NCBI GenBank assembly: GCA_026075535.2
Contig: AP026547.1
Location: 2,790,001 to 2,854,000, forward strand
DNA: 64,000 bases
Direction: 5' to 3'
DNA from: Tricholoma matsutake
Lineage: Eukaryota > Basidiomycota > Agaricomycetes > Agaricales > Tricholomataceae
Positions within the stretch are counted from its first letter, which is position 1; the number at the start of each line of letters is the position of its first letter. The position numbers and the translations under genes were made by a program. The notes beneath the pieces are model-generated. The model was not told where the DNA came from. It worked only from the letters and a program-made list of their open reading frames with translations, and made no database searches. Shown here piece by piece: positions 35,540-48,200 of the stretch.

Positions 35540-37900
35540 TACTCACCACCTTATTTGGAGAAGGGGAATGTCATTGAGACATGCTAGCATGTTTTTTTCC
35601 ATCTCGAAAATGTTGTTTGTACGAGTGGAAACATGATACTGCAGCTTTGCAGCACCCTAAAACTGTTCTATAAAATTAAGCTTACAGTGATATTTTGGGT
35701 AAAAATCACAAATATAGCCATGAGATGTGACAAACTCTTCAAGCTGCAATTTCTGTGAAATAAAATCAGGCTGTGTGAATAAAAAATGGCAGCAACAACA
35801 ATTTGTCATGCTGGGTTCACATTTGAGCCCTTCACATTGTGCGAGAAGTCCACCAGTAGGCCAAAAACCTCATTCTTTGATGATCTGTTCCATCCCTTTG
35901 AACCATCTGGGCATTGTTGGATGATCATCAGGATAGTACAGTTCTGGAGCTCAGCCATCCACTAATGTTGTGTTCTGCATCTGGGCTCCACCTTTGTGAT
36001 GTGTCCAGCCTTCATTTGGACCATTTGGCCTTTTTCAAGCAGAAAGAGCATCATCAGCCCACTTTTGATGACTTGGCACATTGTCGAACAGGAACAGGCC
36101 AGTTGCAAAGCCATTCATCCGACCTTCAAAGATGTCAATCACCTTATCAACTTGCTAGATAAGATCATCAGCAGTGAAGTAACCATCTTGATTTTTGCCT
36201 GCCTTGAAGATGATTCATGCTTCCCTGTAGATTTCTAGACTCAGGAACATCATTCCACCTTGAAGGAGATGGGAGAATATTCACTCATCACCATGCATTA
36301 ACCTGTCCCATTCAGTCATCAAGAAATCTGACACCATCAGTGATGTGTCTTTGCTTTTCTTCTGTGAGGTTGCATTGTCATTTTTGTGTGACCAATAGTT
36401 GCACCTCTGATTGTTATCATAGAAGGTGGATTTGTCATGTGTAACAGGAATTATCTTGAATGGTTGGCCTGAGGGCACCGGGGAACCTGCCAGTATGTTG
36501 TCAATGTTACCATCATTGTCATATGTGACCATTCACCTCTCATGGTCTCTCCATCACTCAATAAACCTTTCCCAATACTCCACAATGTCCTCACACTCAT
36601 GCCCATCAACATACATTCCATTTTTCTTCCTGCTATACTGCCATCCCATTCTATGCAACCAATGTTGCGCTGTTCAAACTGAGATACTTCACTTCTTTGA
36701 CCCAGAAGCTTCAAGCTTTTCTTGCATCACCAGTGTTGTGATAAAGTCAACAATATCTTGTGCATGGATATAACCATCTTTTGCAATCTCTTGCAAACAG
36801 AGATGAATTGCCTCCACAAAATCCTCATCTTCAAGAATAGACATACAAAACTGGCCATATCAATGGAATGGGAGTTTGCCATGGCTCAGGAACTGATGGA
36901 TCCAAGTGTTTAAGTTCCTTGCATGATAAAGTCCATGTCCTTGAGATCTTGACACAATCACACCAGGTGTATAAGAGCTTGGGATCCACATAAAGGTTTA
37001 GTGTGCCAACCATCCCCATTATATGCACTCAGAATACAACATCTATTTTCTTATCCTTGATCACAACTGTGAGGAATGCACATGCCTGGTGCTGGGAAAT
37101 CTTTCCAATGCAACTGGTTGAGCACTGCATTGGATGCAGTTGCAGGGGTGTTGGTGTGTGGCTTCTGACCTTCTCAAAGCTGCTGCAGAAGTTCTGCAAG
37201 GGTATTGCAAGGGTCAGGTGGTTGGGGGTTTGCAGCACTCAACTCAGATGAGCCTTCTGGTTCACCTTCATGTATGCTTTTATTGACTAACATGTCCTGT
37301 GTTTTGTCAGTATCAATTCCTTGTTTTGAAATCTGGGGACTGACCATTTCTGTGGATGAAATCCCTCACTGTACCCCAACCCATCATCCGACTCATCACT
37401 TGAGATGTATTCAGGCACCTGGCCTAAACTGTTGTTGTTCTGCACTTCCTTTGTGCCCCTCTTTGCATTCCCAAACCACTTGTCAGTTGAGATATATCCT
37501 TTCTTCTCAAGCACACCCATGTTCTGTACCCATCACCACTTTGTCCTGGCTGAGTTTCCAAGGTATTGCTTTGGCTGCTTATTTCCTTTTTCCTTTTCTC
37601 ACTCAGCTTCTGCTGCAGCTGTCTGAGCTTTTTGAAGGGCTCCCATGAAGACTTCCAACTTAGAAATCTCCCTGATCTCAGTGTCACCTTCCAAGTCCCT
37701 GGCCAAGTTATTGTCCTTGTCATTGTCATCCATATCTGGTAATTTGTCCTCCTCCAGCTCATCAAATCATGTGAAAATATCAAGCAGATCTTGATCTAAA
37801 TCAGGTGCTAAGATCCTGATGGAACATTCCATTGGACTAGGTTGCAAATGAAATGCTGGAACTGGAGCTTCTTCATCCTTGACTTCCTCGACTGTGGCTT
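35540..37900 (-). pseudogene. Basidiomycete-type DDE transposase relic
   Basis: In three minus-strand frames the conserved blocks of a DDE-superfamily transposase common in agaricomycete genomes appear in order: NGMYVDGHE and MVTYDNDGN (about 36,620-36,505), then FKIIPVTHDKSTFYDNNQRC (about 36,450), SLMVSDFLMTEWDRLMHGDE, then FKAGKNQDGYFTADDL, FATGLFLFDNVPSHQK (about 36,110-36,040) and finally CDFYPKYHCKLNFIEQF (about 35,700). The family assignment rests on my memory of these blocks. Multiple TGA/TAG stops and frameshifts interrupt it. The 5' part (37,900-36,700) is Lys/Glu-rich and poorly conserved. Confidence 0.7.
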
Positions 37901-38516
37901 CTGAGAATGTTTGGAGCTGTTGGACAGGTTCTGAATATGAGTTCTGGTAGCTTTAGATCTTCATGGCATAGTAGGAGGGTTCTTAGACTTCAAAGCAGGC
38001 TGTATTGCCCATTTCCTGCCATCCCTCCACCTCAATTCTTTGCTGGGGATGTCATATGTTAGTCATGTGACCTGGTTAAATCCTATCATGTCCCATTTTT
38101 GAAACTGTGTCATTCGTGTTCAAATCCATAGAGAAAGCATTTAGGAGGAAAGTCCTGACCTGGATTTTGTAGCCATCACTCCTCCAATAGGAATCTGAAA
38201 TAGTAATGTGTAGCGTGTAGTAGGTGTTGCAGAAAGGAGATGTTTTGCTTACATAAACCAATGATGGAAAAGACCATCACCTATCTTATGTAGATAGCCA
38301 AGTTTATGTAATGTAACCAGAACCCAAAGACCATTTAGTGCACACAAGCCCAGTTAGGATGTTACAATAGTGTCACACCACATTACATGCATGTTTTTTC
38401 ATTGACTATTGATATAGTGTCCATTGCAACCTCCCACCTGTCTTTACTCATCTTTTATCTATTGTCTCTTGCCTCTTTATTCTCTTAAACTAATAACTCC
38501 TTGCAAAAATGCCCCC

Positions 38517-39140
38517 TTGAGCTGTCTGGAACACTGATTGTGACTCAATTTTTCTGGATGTTTTCATCAAACAATGGGAAAGTGGACTACAGACCAGCAA
38601 TAGCAACTTTTATACTTCAGCTTGGATGGAGGCTGAGAAGGCATTAACTAAAACTGAAATGCATACTGGTGGAGCTCCCAAGTCTGTCTCATGTTGCCAA
38701 AACTGTTGGGCTGCTGTAACAGCAATCTTTCTCTTGGACTTCTGATGTATATGCTGATGTTGTTCATTGTTCCTGTCTAGCTTATGCTTTTGTGAAAAAG
38801 CTCAATGGTATGTCAGGTTTTGGCTGGGATGACACCACAAAGACAGTTACTGCTCCAAATGAAATCTTGGACAAACTTTTTCAGGTAAGTCCAAGTAAAC
38901 TAATGATCTCCCTGCATCATGATCAATTCAAGCCATCATTCTTTGTCCTCAGAAGCATCCAAAGCTGGGGAAGTGGAGGTCAAAGGGTTTCCCTCTTTTT
39001 GATGACATGGCTGATCTTGTTGATGGTACCTATGCAATGGGAACCATACTGGCCATGACAATACACCCAAGAAGTCTGATTCTGGTAGCTCTGATGATGA
39101 TGGCCCACCATCAACCCAGCCCATCAACCCCACACTAGCC
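38517..39140 (+). pseudogene. Myb/SANT-like DNA-binding protein fragment (Harbinger-associated type)
   Basis: The frame starting near 38,527 reads WNTDCDSIFLDVFIKQWESG, then SAWMEAEKALTKTE. A shifted frame follows with KKLNGMSGFGWDDTTKT, TAPNEILDKLF, and after a probable intron KHPKLGKWRSKGFPLFDDM. That order matches the Myb/SANT-like domain that accompanies PIF/Harbinger transposons. Frameshifts and stops are present. No Harbinger nuclease was found nearby. Confidence 0.6.
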
Positions 39141-39519
39141 AATCACAATGAGGTGCATATATTCTTGTCAGTAGAATTTAATATTATATTGAAGTGCTGT
39201 ATGAAGAGCAACACCTCCAGTGCCTCTGTTGAGACATCCATCAGTACTCCTACCACCACTTCCAGCCCAATTCCAACCTTCCTCTCATGTAAATGCCAAG
39301 CTGCACAGTCCAACACTATGGAGAGGGCTCCACCATCTCCTTGCAAGCAGTCTAGTAGCCAGGCCATTGGAAGTGTTGCCACTGCAATGACCCATCTTGC
39401 TGATGTCATGGCTGCTGATATTGTTGTCCCATCTCCAGAATGTAAGGTAGAGGAACTCCATAATCATCCAGTGTCATATGACCTGGCATGATTTTACATG
39501 ACAAAATGATATAAATTGA
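39141..39519. other. Tail of the Myb-like relic
   Basis: A frame to about 39,490 is Ser/Thr/Pro-rich. The phrase AAGGTAGAGGAACTCCAT at 39,447 recurs in inverted form at about 58,904, so both are parts of one dispersed repeat. Confidence 0.4.
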
Positions 39520-39774
39520 GGGGGCGAGATGGTTCAATGGTTAACTCCATCATCTCATTCAGGGGGACATACCCTTGCACTCTTGGTTTGAACCCTGACC
39601 CCTCTGAAGAGTTTAGTGGGTATTGCTGAAAGACAGTGGAGTCCCACACTACCATTAATGGTGTGCATAAAAGCATTCTCTTCGGCTGGTGTCCTCCTAG
39701 ATGTGCATCTTATGCATAGTCGGAGTTGACCGCAGGCTTCGGGCTCAAACCAGTTACCAAAAAAAAAAAAAAAA
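39520..39774 (+). mobile_element. tRNA-derived SINE with poly-A tail
   Basis: The head carries pol III-like boxes: TGGTTCAATGGTTAA near its start (A-box position) and GGTTTGAACCC near 39,582 (a B-box match). A ~180 bp body follows, ending in a run of about 16 A's. Flanking direct repeats AAATGATATAAATTGA (about 39,504) and AAATGATAGAAATTGA (about 39,772) differ at one base, as expected for a target duplication made by LINE machinery. It encodes no protein. Confidence 0.8.
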
Positions 39775-40084
39775 TGATAGAAATTGAATCACAAAATAAG
39801 AGAGGGCTCTTTTCAAAAATGTGCTTTATATTTCTAGTCTCCCAAATTTCCTTGGGAGACAGAAGTATGTATAATGAGGTGTATGCATTTATGATTGAAT
39901 AGTCATGGGTTTATGGAAGATAAATTATGTACATGTGATTCAATCTCAAGAACACGTCGCTAGTGTTTGAAAGTCTGGTTCATCAAACCAGAAAAAAACC
40001 AAAACTGGACCGAACTGAACTGCAGTTTGGTCTTTTTGTGGTTGCGGTTGCACTGATTCCACAAGCCCATCAGTTGTGGTTACA

Positions 40085-40238
40085 CAACAGGCAGGGCAAA
40101 ACTTTCCCAGAGAGAAAATGTGGAGAAAATGTGGAGAAAATTACCCTTTTTCATGTAGCAAACAAGTAAAGAAAAAGGGTAATTTTCTCCACATTTTCTC
40201 CACATTTTCTCTCTGGGAAAGTTTTGCCCTGCCTGTTG
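40085..40238. repeat. Perfect 67 bp inverted repeat with 20 nt loop
   Basis: The arms 40,085-40,151 and 40,172-40,238 are exact reverse complements as far as I can read. Each arm contains the tandem phrase GAAAATGTGGAGAAAATGTG. A transcript would form a long, fully paired hairpin. It lies inside the non-autonomous hAT element. Confidence 0.9.
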
Positions 40239-41192
40239 CATTGCCTTGAATGCAATATTTATTTAAAACTGATTAAAACCAGTTCTAACCAACCTTTAAT
40301 CTACATACTATACTTGGTGTAAGTAGATGTAATTTAATTATAATTAAATGTAATAATAACAAAACTAAAATCATAGTGGGGTGTGCCCAAGAAAAAGAAA
40401 CATTGAAAGCAAGGGTTTATATACCCTGAAACTGGGCATGGACCATTTAGTCATGTTTGCACACCCAAACAAAAAAGTGGTGCCACTTGGTTCACCATTC
40501 CCATGCCTGCCAAATGCATGCCACATCAACATCAACCACTACCTTTCGACCATGCTCCCCTCTGCCTCCTTCCACCACCACTTGTCAACACATGCCACTA
40601 CTCCCATGTCCTCCACATCCAATGTTGCCAAATGCTGCCAACAAACGACATGGGGCCCAAATGATGTTGTTTGGGCCCCAGGTAATGTTTTTTTAATGTT
40701 CTTTTTAAACTAGCTAATCTTTTCATTTCATTTTTAGGTTCTAACTATGTTATACCTACGATGTGGCACCAAGACAGTACCTATGCCCACCCGCTTCACC
40801 CACTGCTGTGAGTCTCTGCTCACAGGGTGGTAATGGGTCCTATTCCAATGCCAATGACCACCAAAATGACACGTGACACAACCCAGATGAGCAATGCCAA
40901 ATGAACACGCCTGCAAGCCACAGCAGGCCCAAACGATGTGGTCATCGTTTGGGCTACAGGTATGTTTTTCTTTATATTTGTTCAACTAGCTAGTTTTCAT
41001 TTTCATTTTTAGTACCACCCTGACACAGCACCAACCCCAACAACAACAACGATGACTGCCACATCACCACCCCATCACCAAAGCCCACCACCACCACCAC
41101 CAACCCTGATGACAATGCACATGTGCCATGTCACCAATGCATCACCAACACCCTCCACCAACGATGACAATGCCAACACTGATGTGGCACTG
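40239..41192. repeat. Inner part of the non-autonomous hAT element
   Basis: Low-complexity CCA/ACC-rich sequence with two diverged units, each having GTTTGGGC, a GGTA(A)TG donor-like phrase, a T-rich tract ending TTTTTAG, and GACACAGCACCA or ATGTGGCACCA. Related to 351-851 in inverse orientation. Frames here are low-complexity and unsupported. Confidence 0.45.
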
Positions 41193-41677
41193 TGTCAAGA
41201 ACCATTCCTTGTCCAATCGGAACCTGCCTTTTCCACAGCTCAAATCTGACATTCACCAGCTCCTCCCATTTTGTTCCCAGCTGCCTTGCACTGCCCACAC
41301 TGCTGTGCACCAGGCCACCTTGTACAGCACCCATGGCTGCCTTACCAAGGCTGCCATCTCTTTTGCAAATTCAACTATGGACTCCTGTGCGGCCCCCACT
41401 AAAGTAATTTATTTATGCAGTCGAGACACTACCGCAGTTACTGACACATTCTGCTCCAATTCCGGACTCTAGTATTTAAGCTTAGCTAGTTTTGACTTGT
41501 ATTACTCAGTTTGTATATCGACATAGACTCGACAAAGCCCCGTCTTTAACTTGCCAATCTAAATCTCATTTTACTCCTACCTCTGTCCTCTAAGAGTCTG
41601 AACTTCATTTTGACTCAACCTCTAGTTCTTCCTTCCAAGCTTTAGTCTCATCTGAACTTAACCAAAGTCCCTCCATA

Positions 41678-42834
41678 CAGTGGCCAACAAAACCGTTCCA
41701 ATGTTTTCAAACTTTTAATAAGTGTACTTGAATAAAATGAAATAAATTGTCATAAAATCTGAGAAAATTATGGAATATACCTTAACATCCTATCTGATCA
41801 CCTGCATAGCCACAAGATCATGTGACACTATTTAATAGGTAAGTTTCATCATATAGTCTAGTCACTCATTGGAACAGTTTTGTTGCACTGATTTTTGAGT
41901 ATAGAATTTATGCAAATCACATGACTTTGTTGATTATTACAAACAGAAGTAAACAATATCATGTGATACAATTATATTTAAGGAGACTGGATCTCTTGCA
42001 ACTTCATTCTTACCCCCCAATTCATTATGCCATATGGTCAGATGAGACTAAAATTAATCGTTTGGGATCAGATGGAAGAAAATATGTGTGGAAAGATAGT
42101 GATGAAGGTCTGAGTGATAGGCTTGTTGAGGGAACAGTGAAGTTTGGAGGAGGGAATTTGATGTTGTGGGGGTGCATGGGATGGGATGGGGTTGGATATG
42201 CTACTAGGATTGAAGGAAAGATGGATGCTGAACTTTATGTCAGCATTATGGATGATGAGCTTCAGCAAACACTGGAGCTTTGGGGTAAAACTACTGATGA
42301 TATGGTATTTCAGCAGGACAATGACCCCAAACATACCAGCAAAAAGGCCAAGAAGTCATTTGAAGACAATGATATTACTGTCCTCAAGTGGCCTGCACAG
42401 TCTCCTGACCTCAATCCTATAGAACATCTGTGGCATCATCTCAAAAAGAAGCTTGGAGAGTATGAGGAACCAGCCAACAGTGTTACAGAGCTTTGGGAGA
42501 GGGTACAGGTGGAATAGGAGAAGATACCAAAGGAGGAGTGTCAGAAATTGATTGAAAGCATGCCTAAAAGTAGTTAAAACAAAAGGTGGCTATACCAAGT
42601 ACTAATTTATACTCAAAAAATCAGTGCAACAAAACTGTTCCAATGAGTCACTAGAGTATATGATGAAGTTTACTTATTAAATAATGTCACATGATCTTGT
42701 GGCTATGCAGGTGATCAGATAGGATGTTAAGGTATATTCCATAAGTTTCTCAGATTTTATGACAATTTATTTCATTTTATTCAAGTACACTTGTTAAAAG
42801 TTTGAAAACATTGGAACAGTTTTGTTGGCCACTG
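41678..42834 (+). mobile_element. Tc1/mariner element with ~230 bp terminal inverted repeats
   Basis: Begins CAGTGGCCAACAAAAC and ends with its complement. TA lies on each side (41,676-41,677 and 42,835-42,836). The inverted repeats extend about 228 bp inward with few differences. The 3' LTR of the host chromovirus shows the empty site. Confidence 0.95.
41921..42517 (+). pseudogene. Tc1/mariner DD34E transposase, N-terminally truncated
   Basis: The frame contains YAIWSDETKINRLGSDG (first Asp), VFQQDNDPKHTS (second Asp) and SPDLNPIEHLWHHLKKKL (Glu), with exactly 34 residues between the second Asp and the Glu, the DD34E spacing. The N-terminal helix-turn-helix region is missing: the catalytic part begins almost at the left inverted repeat, so an internal deletion has occurred. 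The element could be moved only in trans. Confidence 0.88.
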
Positions 42835-43096
42835 TACTTTTTCCTGCATTTACCCGCACTTCCCTGCTCCTACCTCCAAACCTTTGTCTTGAAATTAGGA
42901 CACCAGACGAGGTGAAGGGCGCAGCTTCTTATAAGCTGAAGCCAAGTCCTTTCTGTTCCCCTTTGCAGGACCCACTACAACCTGACAACTTTCCATTATC
43001 GACATCCGCAGGGTCCAACCAGATTCCAACGTGCCTTCTAGGATCAGTTCTTAACAATATATACGAACTCACACTTCACTCATCTCATTCCTCTCT

Positions 43097-45155
43097 ATGA
43101 CCCCTACTGAGACCCGCCAGTGCACAACCAGAAATTCCCAACAAGCCAGTACTATTCCTGGGATCTCTGCAATTCAGCGATCCACTCTTCCTGACCCTCG
43201 ACCCACCACTACTTTCAGAGTATCTTCCAGACCCTCAAACATCTTCTGACAAATCGGCTCAGGAGCCCCTCAATCAGTGCTAATCTCATGTCCACCCGTG
43301 CCCCGGACCCTTCCACAAACCTGGAAGGTTTTTGATCAGGAACTCCCCTTGAGTACATAGGGGGCATCAACAAGCCTGAACACTTTGGGTTGGAAGATCC
43401 TGGTCTAGAGGATGGACCTCCCAGTGCACCCAATGACCCTAGTGGTCCTGATGGCCCTGGGGGTGACCCCGATCCCAATGATCCAGATGATCAACCTCCT
43501 GCAGTGGAAAACCCTGATCCAGGGGATAGGTTCATAGATGTCCTTTACAACCTCTTGGAGAGTACAGTCATTCATGCCTCTTTGACACATCTGGGTCAAT
43601 GACCCAAACAACCTTGACAGCTCCAATTCTGTGTAAATTGCCTCGGACTTTTTGTAATGTCCACCATATAGCTCAGACATATGTATAACCAGACCCACAA
43701 AGTGATTGAGCTTGTGAATAGAATAAGAGATGTCCTCTAAGGCAAATGTGAGAGAAACCCGAAATTTGATATGAAGATAATGAGAACAAAGTATGCGGTT
43801 CAGGATTTCTTTTTTGGGAACCTATATCTTACACCTTATCCCAAGGTCTGGTGATAGCCATTCACTGAAACTACACCCTGCATTGCAACAGACTTCGTAA
43901 AATTGGGTCAGGGAGCAAGATTAGAGACATGTTGTGTCACATCACACCTGCCTAATTTGTAGTGTATGAAACAATCACTGGCCCAGGATCAACCAGAATC
44001 ATGCCCTGATGTGACTTGTGTCAAAGACCCAGTTTGAGCTGATAACAAAAATTTCCACTGATTACACTCAAACACCATTCTTATACATATGATAACTATT
44101 CTTAAGGGCCCAACAGATAGCTTGGACATATACCATGGGTTCTGTCTATTCAGATTTTCAATTTGCAATGCACAGTAAGTTTCCAAAGGTCACAAATATT
44201 TGGTTGGGTCAAAGAGGCATGAATGACTGTATCTGCACCCTTTGACAGAATAATGCACCCTTTGACTGAAAAAATCAAAGTTTGTGACCCCAACACTTTT
44301 GATGGCACCAACCCAAAGAAACTTAGAGACTTCCTAGTCTCCTGCAATCTTCATTTCCGCGACCGTCCACATGTATTTTCCTCTGATGAGAAAAAGATCA
44401 TATTTATCCTTTCTTATCTTAAGGGATCAGCTCTCAGTTGGTTTGAGCCTGGTCTTAATGACCCGACAGATTCTGCACACTGGATGTGGGATTATGAAGC
44501 CTTCCTCGCCGAGCTCAAAAGCAACTTTGGCCCACATGACCCAGTCAGAGATGCAGAAAAGGCTCTCTCTGACTTATCAATGAAGAAAGGTGGCTGAATC
44601 ACAAAGTATAACATTGACTTCTGGAAATTAGCTTCTAGAGTCAACTGGAATGAAGCCACCCTTCACGACCAATATTTCCACAGTCTTCTGCTCTGACTTC
44701 GCATAGAAGTTCTTCGGGGTGGTAAACCTGATACTCTTGCAGAACTGCGCTTGAAAGTGCAGGACAGCAACAACATCTACTGGATGCAAGAAGATGAATC
44801 CCGCTTTGAAACAAAGAATTCCAGTAACTTCACTAACCCTAGTTGGAAGGACACTTTCAAAAACCCTTCCCCATCTACCAACCAATCCTCTTCGAACTCT
44901 GGCCATAGCAACACCTCCAACCAGCAGTCTTCCGTGACAAAGAACACTCCCTGGGACAAGCCCAAGTCATCCATCTCCAATAAGTTGGGGAAGAACAGCA
45001 AGCTTACTGGGGAAGAATGAGAACGTTGCATGAGAGAACGACTTTGTCTCTACTGCAGGGAGGAAGGGCATGTAGCAGGAAACTGCCTGAGATCCAAAGC
45101 TGCAAAAGCCTGTGCTTCTGCTGTCATTTCCGACACTGCAGACTTGGAAAAATAG
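43097..45155 (+). pseudogene. Chromovirus 1 gag, interrupted
   Basis: Starts MTPTETRQ. Pro/Asp-rich N-terminal part to 43,562; capsid-like part from 44,232 (FDGTNPKKLRDFLVSC, LSYLKGSALSWFEP); a Ser/Asn-rich linker; and one CCHC knuckle CLYCREEGHVAGNC at about 45,046. A 665 bp MITE splits it and several stops are present. Confidence 0.85.
43565..44229. mobile_element. TA-flanked MITE in gag
   Basis: Ends CAGTCATTCATGCCTCTTTG and its complement, with TA on both sides (43,563-43,564 and 44,230-44,231). About 24 bp of terminal inversion; no transposase. Mariner-like by its CAGT termini. Confidence 0.82.
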
Positions 45156-45234
45156 TCCACAACCCTCAGGAAACAGCCATTGGGGCTGGGGTTGCATTGA
45201 CCTTACCCATTTGGCTGTCTATGTTTGTCTCAAC

Positions 45235-48200
45235 ATGTCTGCTCTTTCTGACCCTGACTCCCTCACCATCTTTTTAACCATTCCCGACTATTCCACTCCT
45301 GTGTGAACCCTTATTGACTCTGGCTCCTCCCATTGTTTCCTCGACTCTTCATTTGTGTTGGATAACCAACTTATCATGGAATCTATTAACCCGATCAGAC
45401 TATGACTCTTTGATGGATCTTGCAACTCCACCATAACTCAAGTCATCAAACTTCTGGTCACCTTCCCTACCGGTGAAGTTTTCAATCTGTCATTCTATGT
45501 AACCTTGCTTGACTCTTCCTGTTCTGCCATACTCAGTCATAACTGGCCAAAGAAATACAATCTGTTGATTGACTGGTCTTCAAGCCAAATTGCTTTCTGC
45601 TCTGCAGTTCATAGAGGTCCAGCACCTTTGATGTCACCTGTGTACCTGAACCTTCTGGTAGAAACCCTCGACTCACCCGCACCTTCAGAATCGCCCATTC
45701 TACCTAAGTTTACCCCTCCTGACATTTCATTCATCAATGCTGCCACTTATGTGCGTGCTAGCAAACTTCTGGGGGCAGTAGCCTTCCAGATGACCTTTGC
45801 ACCAGAAGGACTATCTGCCTGCTCTGCTCAATCCTCAAACCCGGTGGATCTTTCCAAAATTCCCGCTGAGTATCATGAATTCGCTGATGTCTTTAATAAG
45901 ACAAAAGCAGATACCCTTCCTCCACATTGCCCTTATGACCTCAAGATAGAAACAGAAGACAATGCTCCCCCTCCTCCAGGTCACATGTACTCTCTCTCTG
46001 CTTCTGAGTTAGAAGCCTTATGAGTTTTCATTGACGAGAACGTCCGCTCAGGTTTCATCTGCCCCTCTAAATCCCCACACGGCACTCCAATTCTCTTCAT
46101 CAAGAAAAAGGATGGAAGCCTTTGACTGTGTGTTGACTACAGAGGGCTCAACTGTCTTACAAAGAAGAACCACTACCCACTTACTTATTTCCGACCTGCT
46201 TGACTCTCCCCGAAAAGCCTGCTTGTTCACCAAGATAGACTTGCAGCACGCCTATCACCTAGTCTGCATTGCGGATGGTGACGAATGGAAAACTACCTTC
46301 CGCACCCACTATGGATCTTTCAAATGGTTGGTGGTTCCATTCAGCCTCACTAATGCACCCACAGCTTTCCAGCAGTTTATGAATGACATCTTCAGCAACA
46401 TGCTGGATGTCTGTGTCATCGTCTACCTCGACGACATCCTAATCTACTCCGACAACAAATCGCAGCATCGAGCTCACATCAAGGAAGTTCTTTGGAGACT
46501 CCAGAAGAATGGACTTTATGCTTCACCACAGAAATGTGAGTTCCACAAAGACACCATTGAATATCTAGGTTTCATCCTTTCACCAGATAGACTGCGGATG
46601 TCAGAAGATAAGGTCAAAACTGTTGATGAGGCTCAACCCAGAAACCCAAACAAAACCTACTAAATGGCTTCAGATGGTATAACACAAGTCAGAGGAAGGA
46701 TGCGAGGCCCTCTAGATGTCACCTGTCAGATCGACTGTCAAATAGTCATAAAAGGACTGCTTGTTGAAGCAATTCAAAGCTAAAAGAATGTGTTTCAAGG
46801 AATTTCGAGGAAGTTTAGTGTAAAACACCAAACTTCGGACTGAATAAGACTAAACTGAACTCTCAAATCACTGCAATCTGGGAGGAAGACAACCACTTTC
46901 TTGTTTTTCTTTGTATCTAGTTCTTTTTATATAAAATAAAGAAGCTACCTAAAAAGGCTAGAGAACATGAGGCAAGCATGTGGAAAACTCGAGGCAAAAG
47001 ACAATAGAAGTATATCAGAACAATAAAGCGAGACTAGAAAGGGTGAATATAACACATGATGAAGAAATAATAAGAAAGAATAGCTAAAAGTGGACTGTCC
47101 TTGTTATAAATTGCATAAAACATCAGAAACTGCTTCGAGTGGATTGTATGCATGCACATGCAGTCAAAATGTGTTCAATATACTCAAGATAGTGTCCCAT
47201 GTGTCCATCATGCATCCGAAGATTGTTCAAATAGGAAATACTGTGTCCGAAGATGTTTTTTGAGGTTCGAGGTTTTTCAAAGTTTTTCAAAGTTTTTCAA
47301 AGTTTCTTCAGACTTCATTCGTGGCCCGAAATCGGGGCGATATTGTTTGACAATGGTAGGGGATACGTCTGGCATGTGTGTGATGACCATTAGGATAGCG
47401 ATATAGTGTCTGATGTCAATTTTTGATGTTCAATGATTTTTGAAGTCAGTCGAGGAAATATCAAACTTGTTTGAAGGCTGATATTGCTGCAATATTGCTC
47501 GAAACTGGTTCGGAACTCATCAACAATGTTCCAAGTGTATATCCTGAGCTGTACAAAGGTTGGGGGAATTGTATTATGGCAGCCAAAGGCATACAAGGAA
47601 TTTCGAGGTGTTGCAAAGATTTTTGAAGTGTTGCAAAGATTTTCAAAGCATTTTCGTGACTTTGTAGAGCTTTGTAGAGCTTCGGAGGGGTTTGTATGGG
47701 TTTGTAGAGCTTTGACAATGATCGTAGATGTGTTTTCCGAGCTTGAAAGACAAGGTGGACCTATCACCATGCTCGACTGGCCCGAGCCTAGGAAAGTCAA
47801 GGATATACAATCCTTCTTAGGCTTTTGCAACTTTTACCACTGTCTCATCAACAGCTACTCAGACATTGTCATTCCACTCACCTGCTTGATGTGGAAATCC
47901 GCACCCTGGGACTTCAACAAGAAGTGCCGCGACACTTTTGAAAAGCTCAAACAAGAATTCACTGATGCCCCTATCTTAACTCAATGGGTACCTGACTCCC
48001 AAATGGTACTTGACACCGATGCTTCCGATTATGCCCTGGCAGCTATCCTCTTGACCTACACAGTGGATGGAGAAATTCATCCTGTCGCTTTCCATTCCCA
48101 CTCCTTCAACCCCGCTGAACTAAATTACGATACACATGATAAGGAACTTCTGGCCATTTTCGAGGCTTTCAAGCATTGGCAGCAATATTTTGAGGGTTCA

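Larger units (their letters stand above)
41193..43056 (+). repeat. 5' LTR of chromovirus 1
   Basis: Matches the 717 bp 3' LTR except for the mariner insertion at 41,678-42,834 and scattered, mostly transition, differences. Confidence 0.92.

Noticed and set aside
36003..36444. Plus-strand frames over the DDE transposase relic
   Set aside because: The minus strand carries the conserved transposase blocks; the plus frames are shadows.
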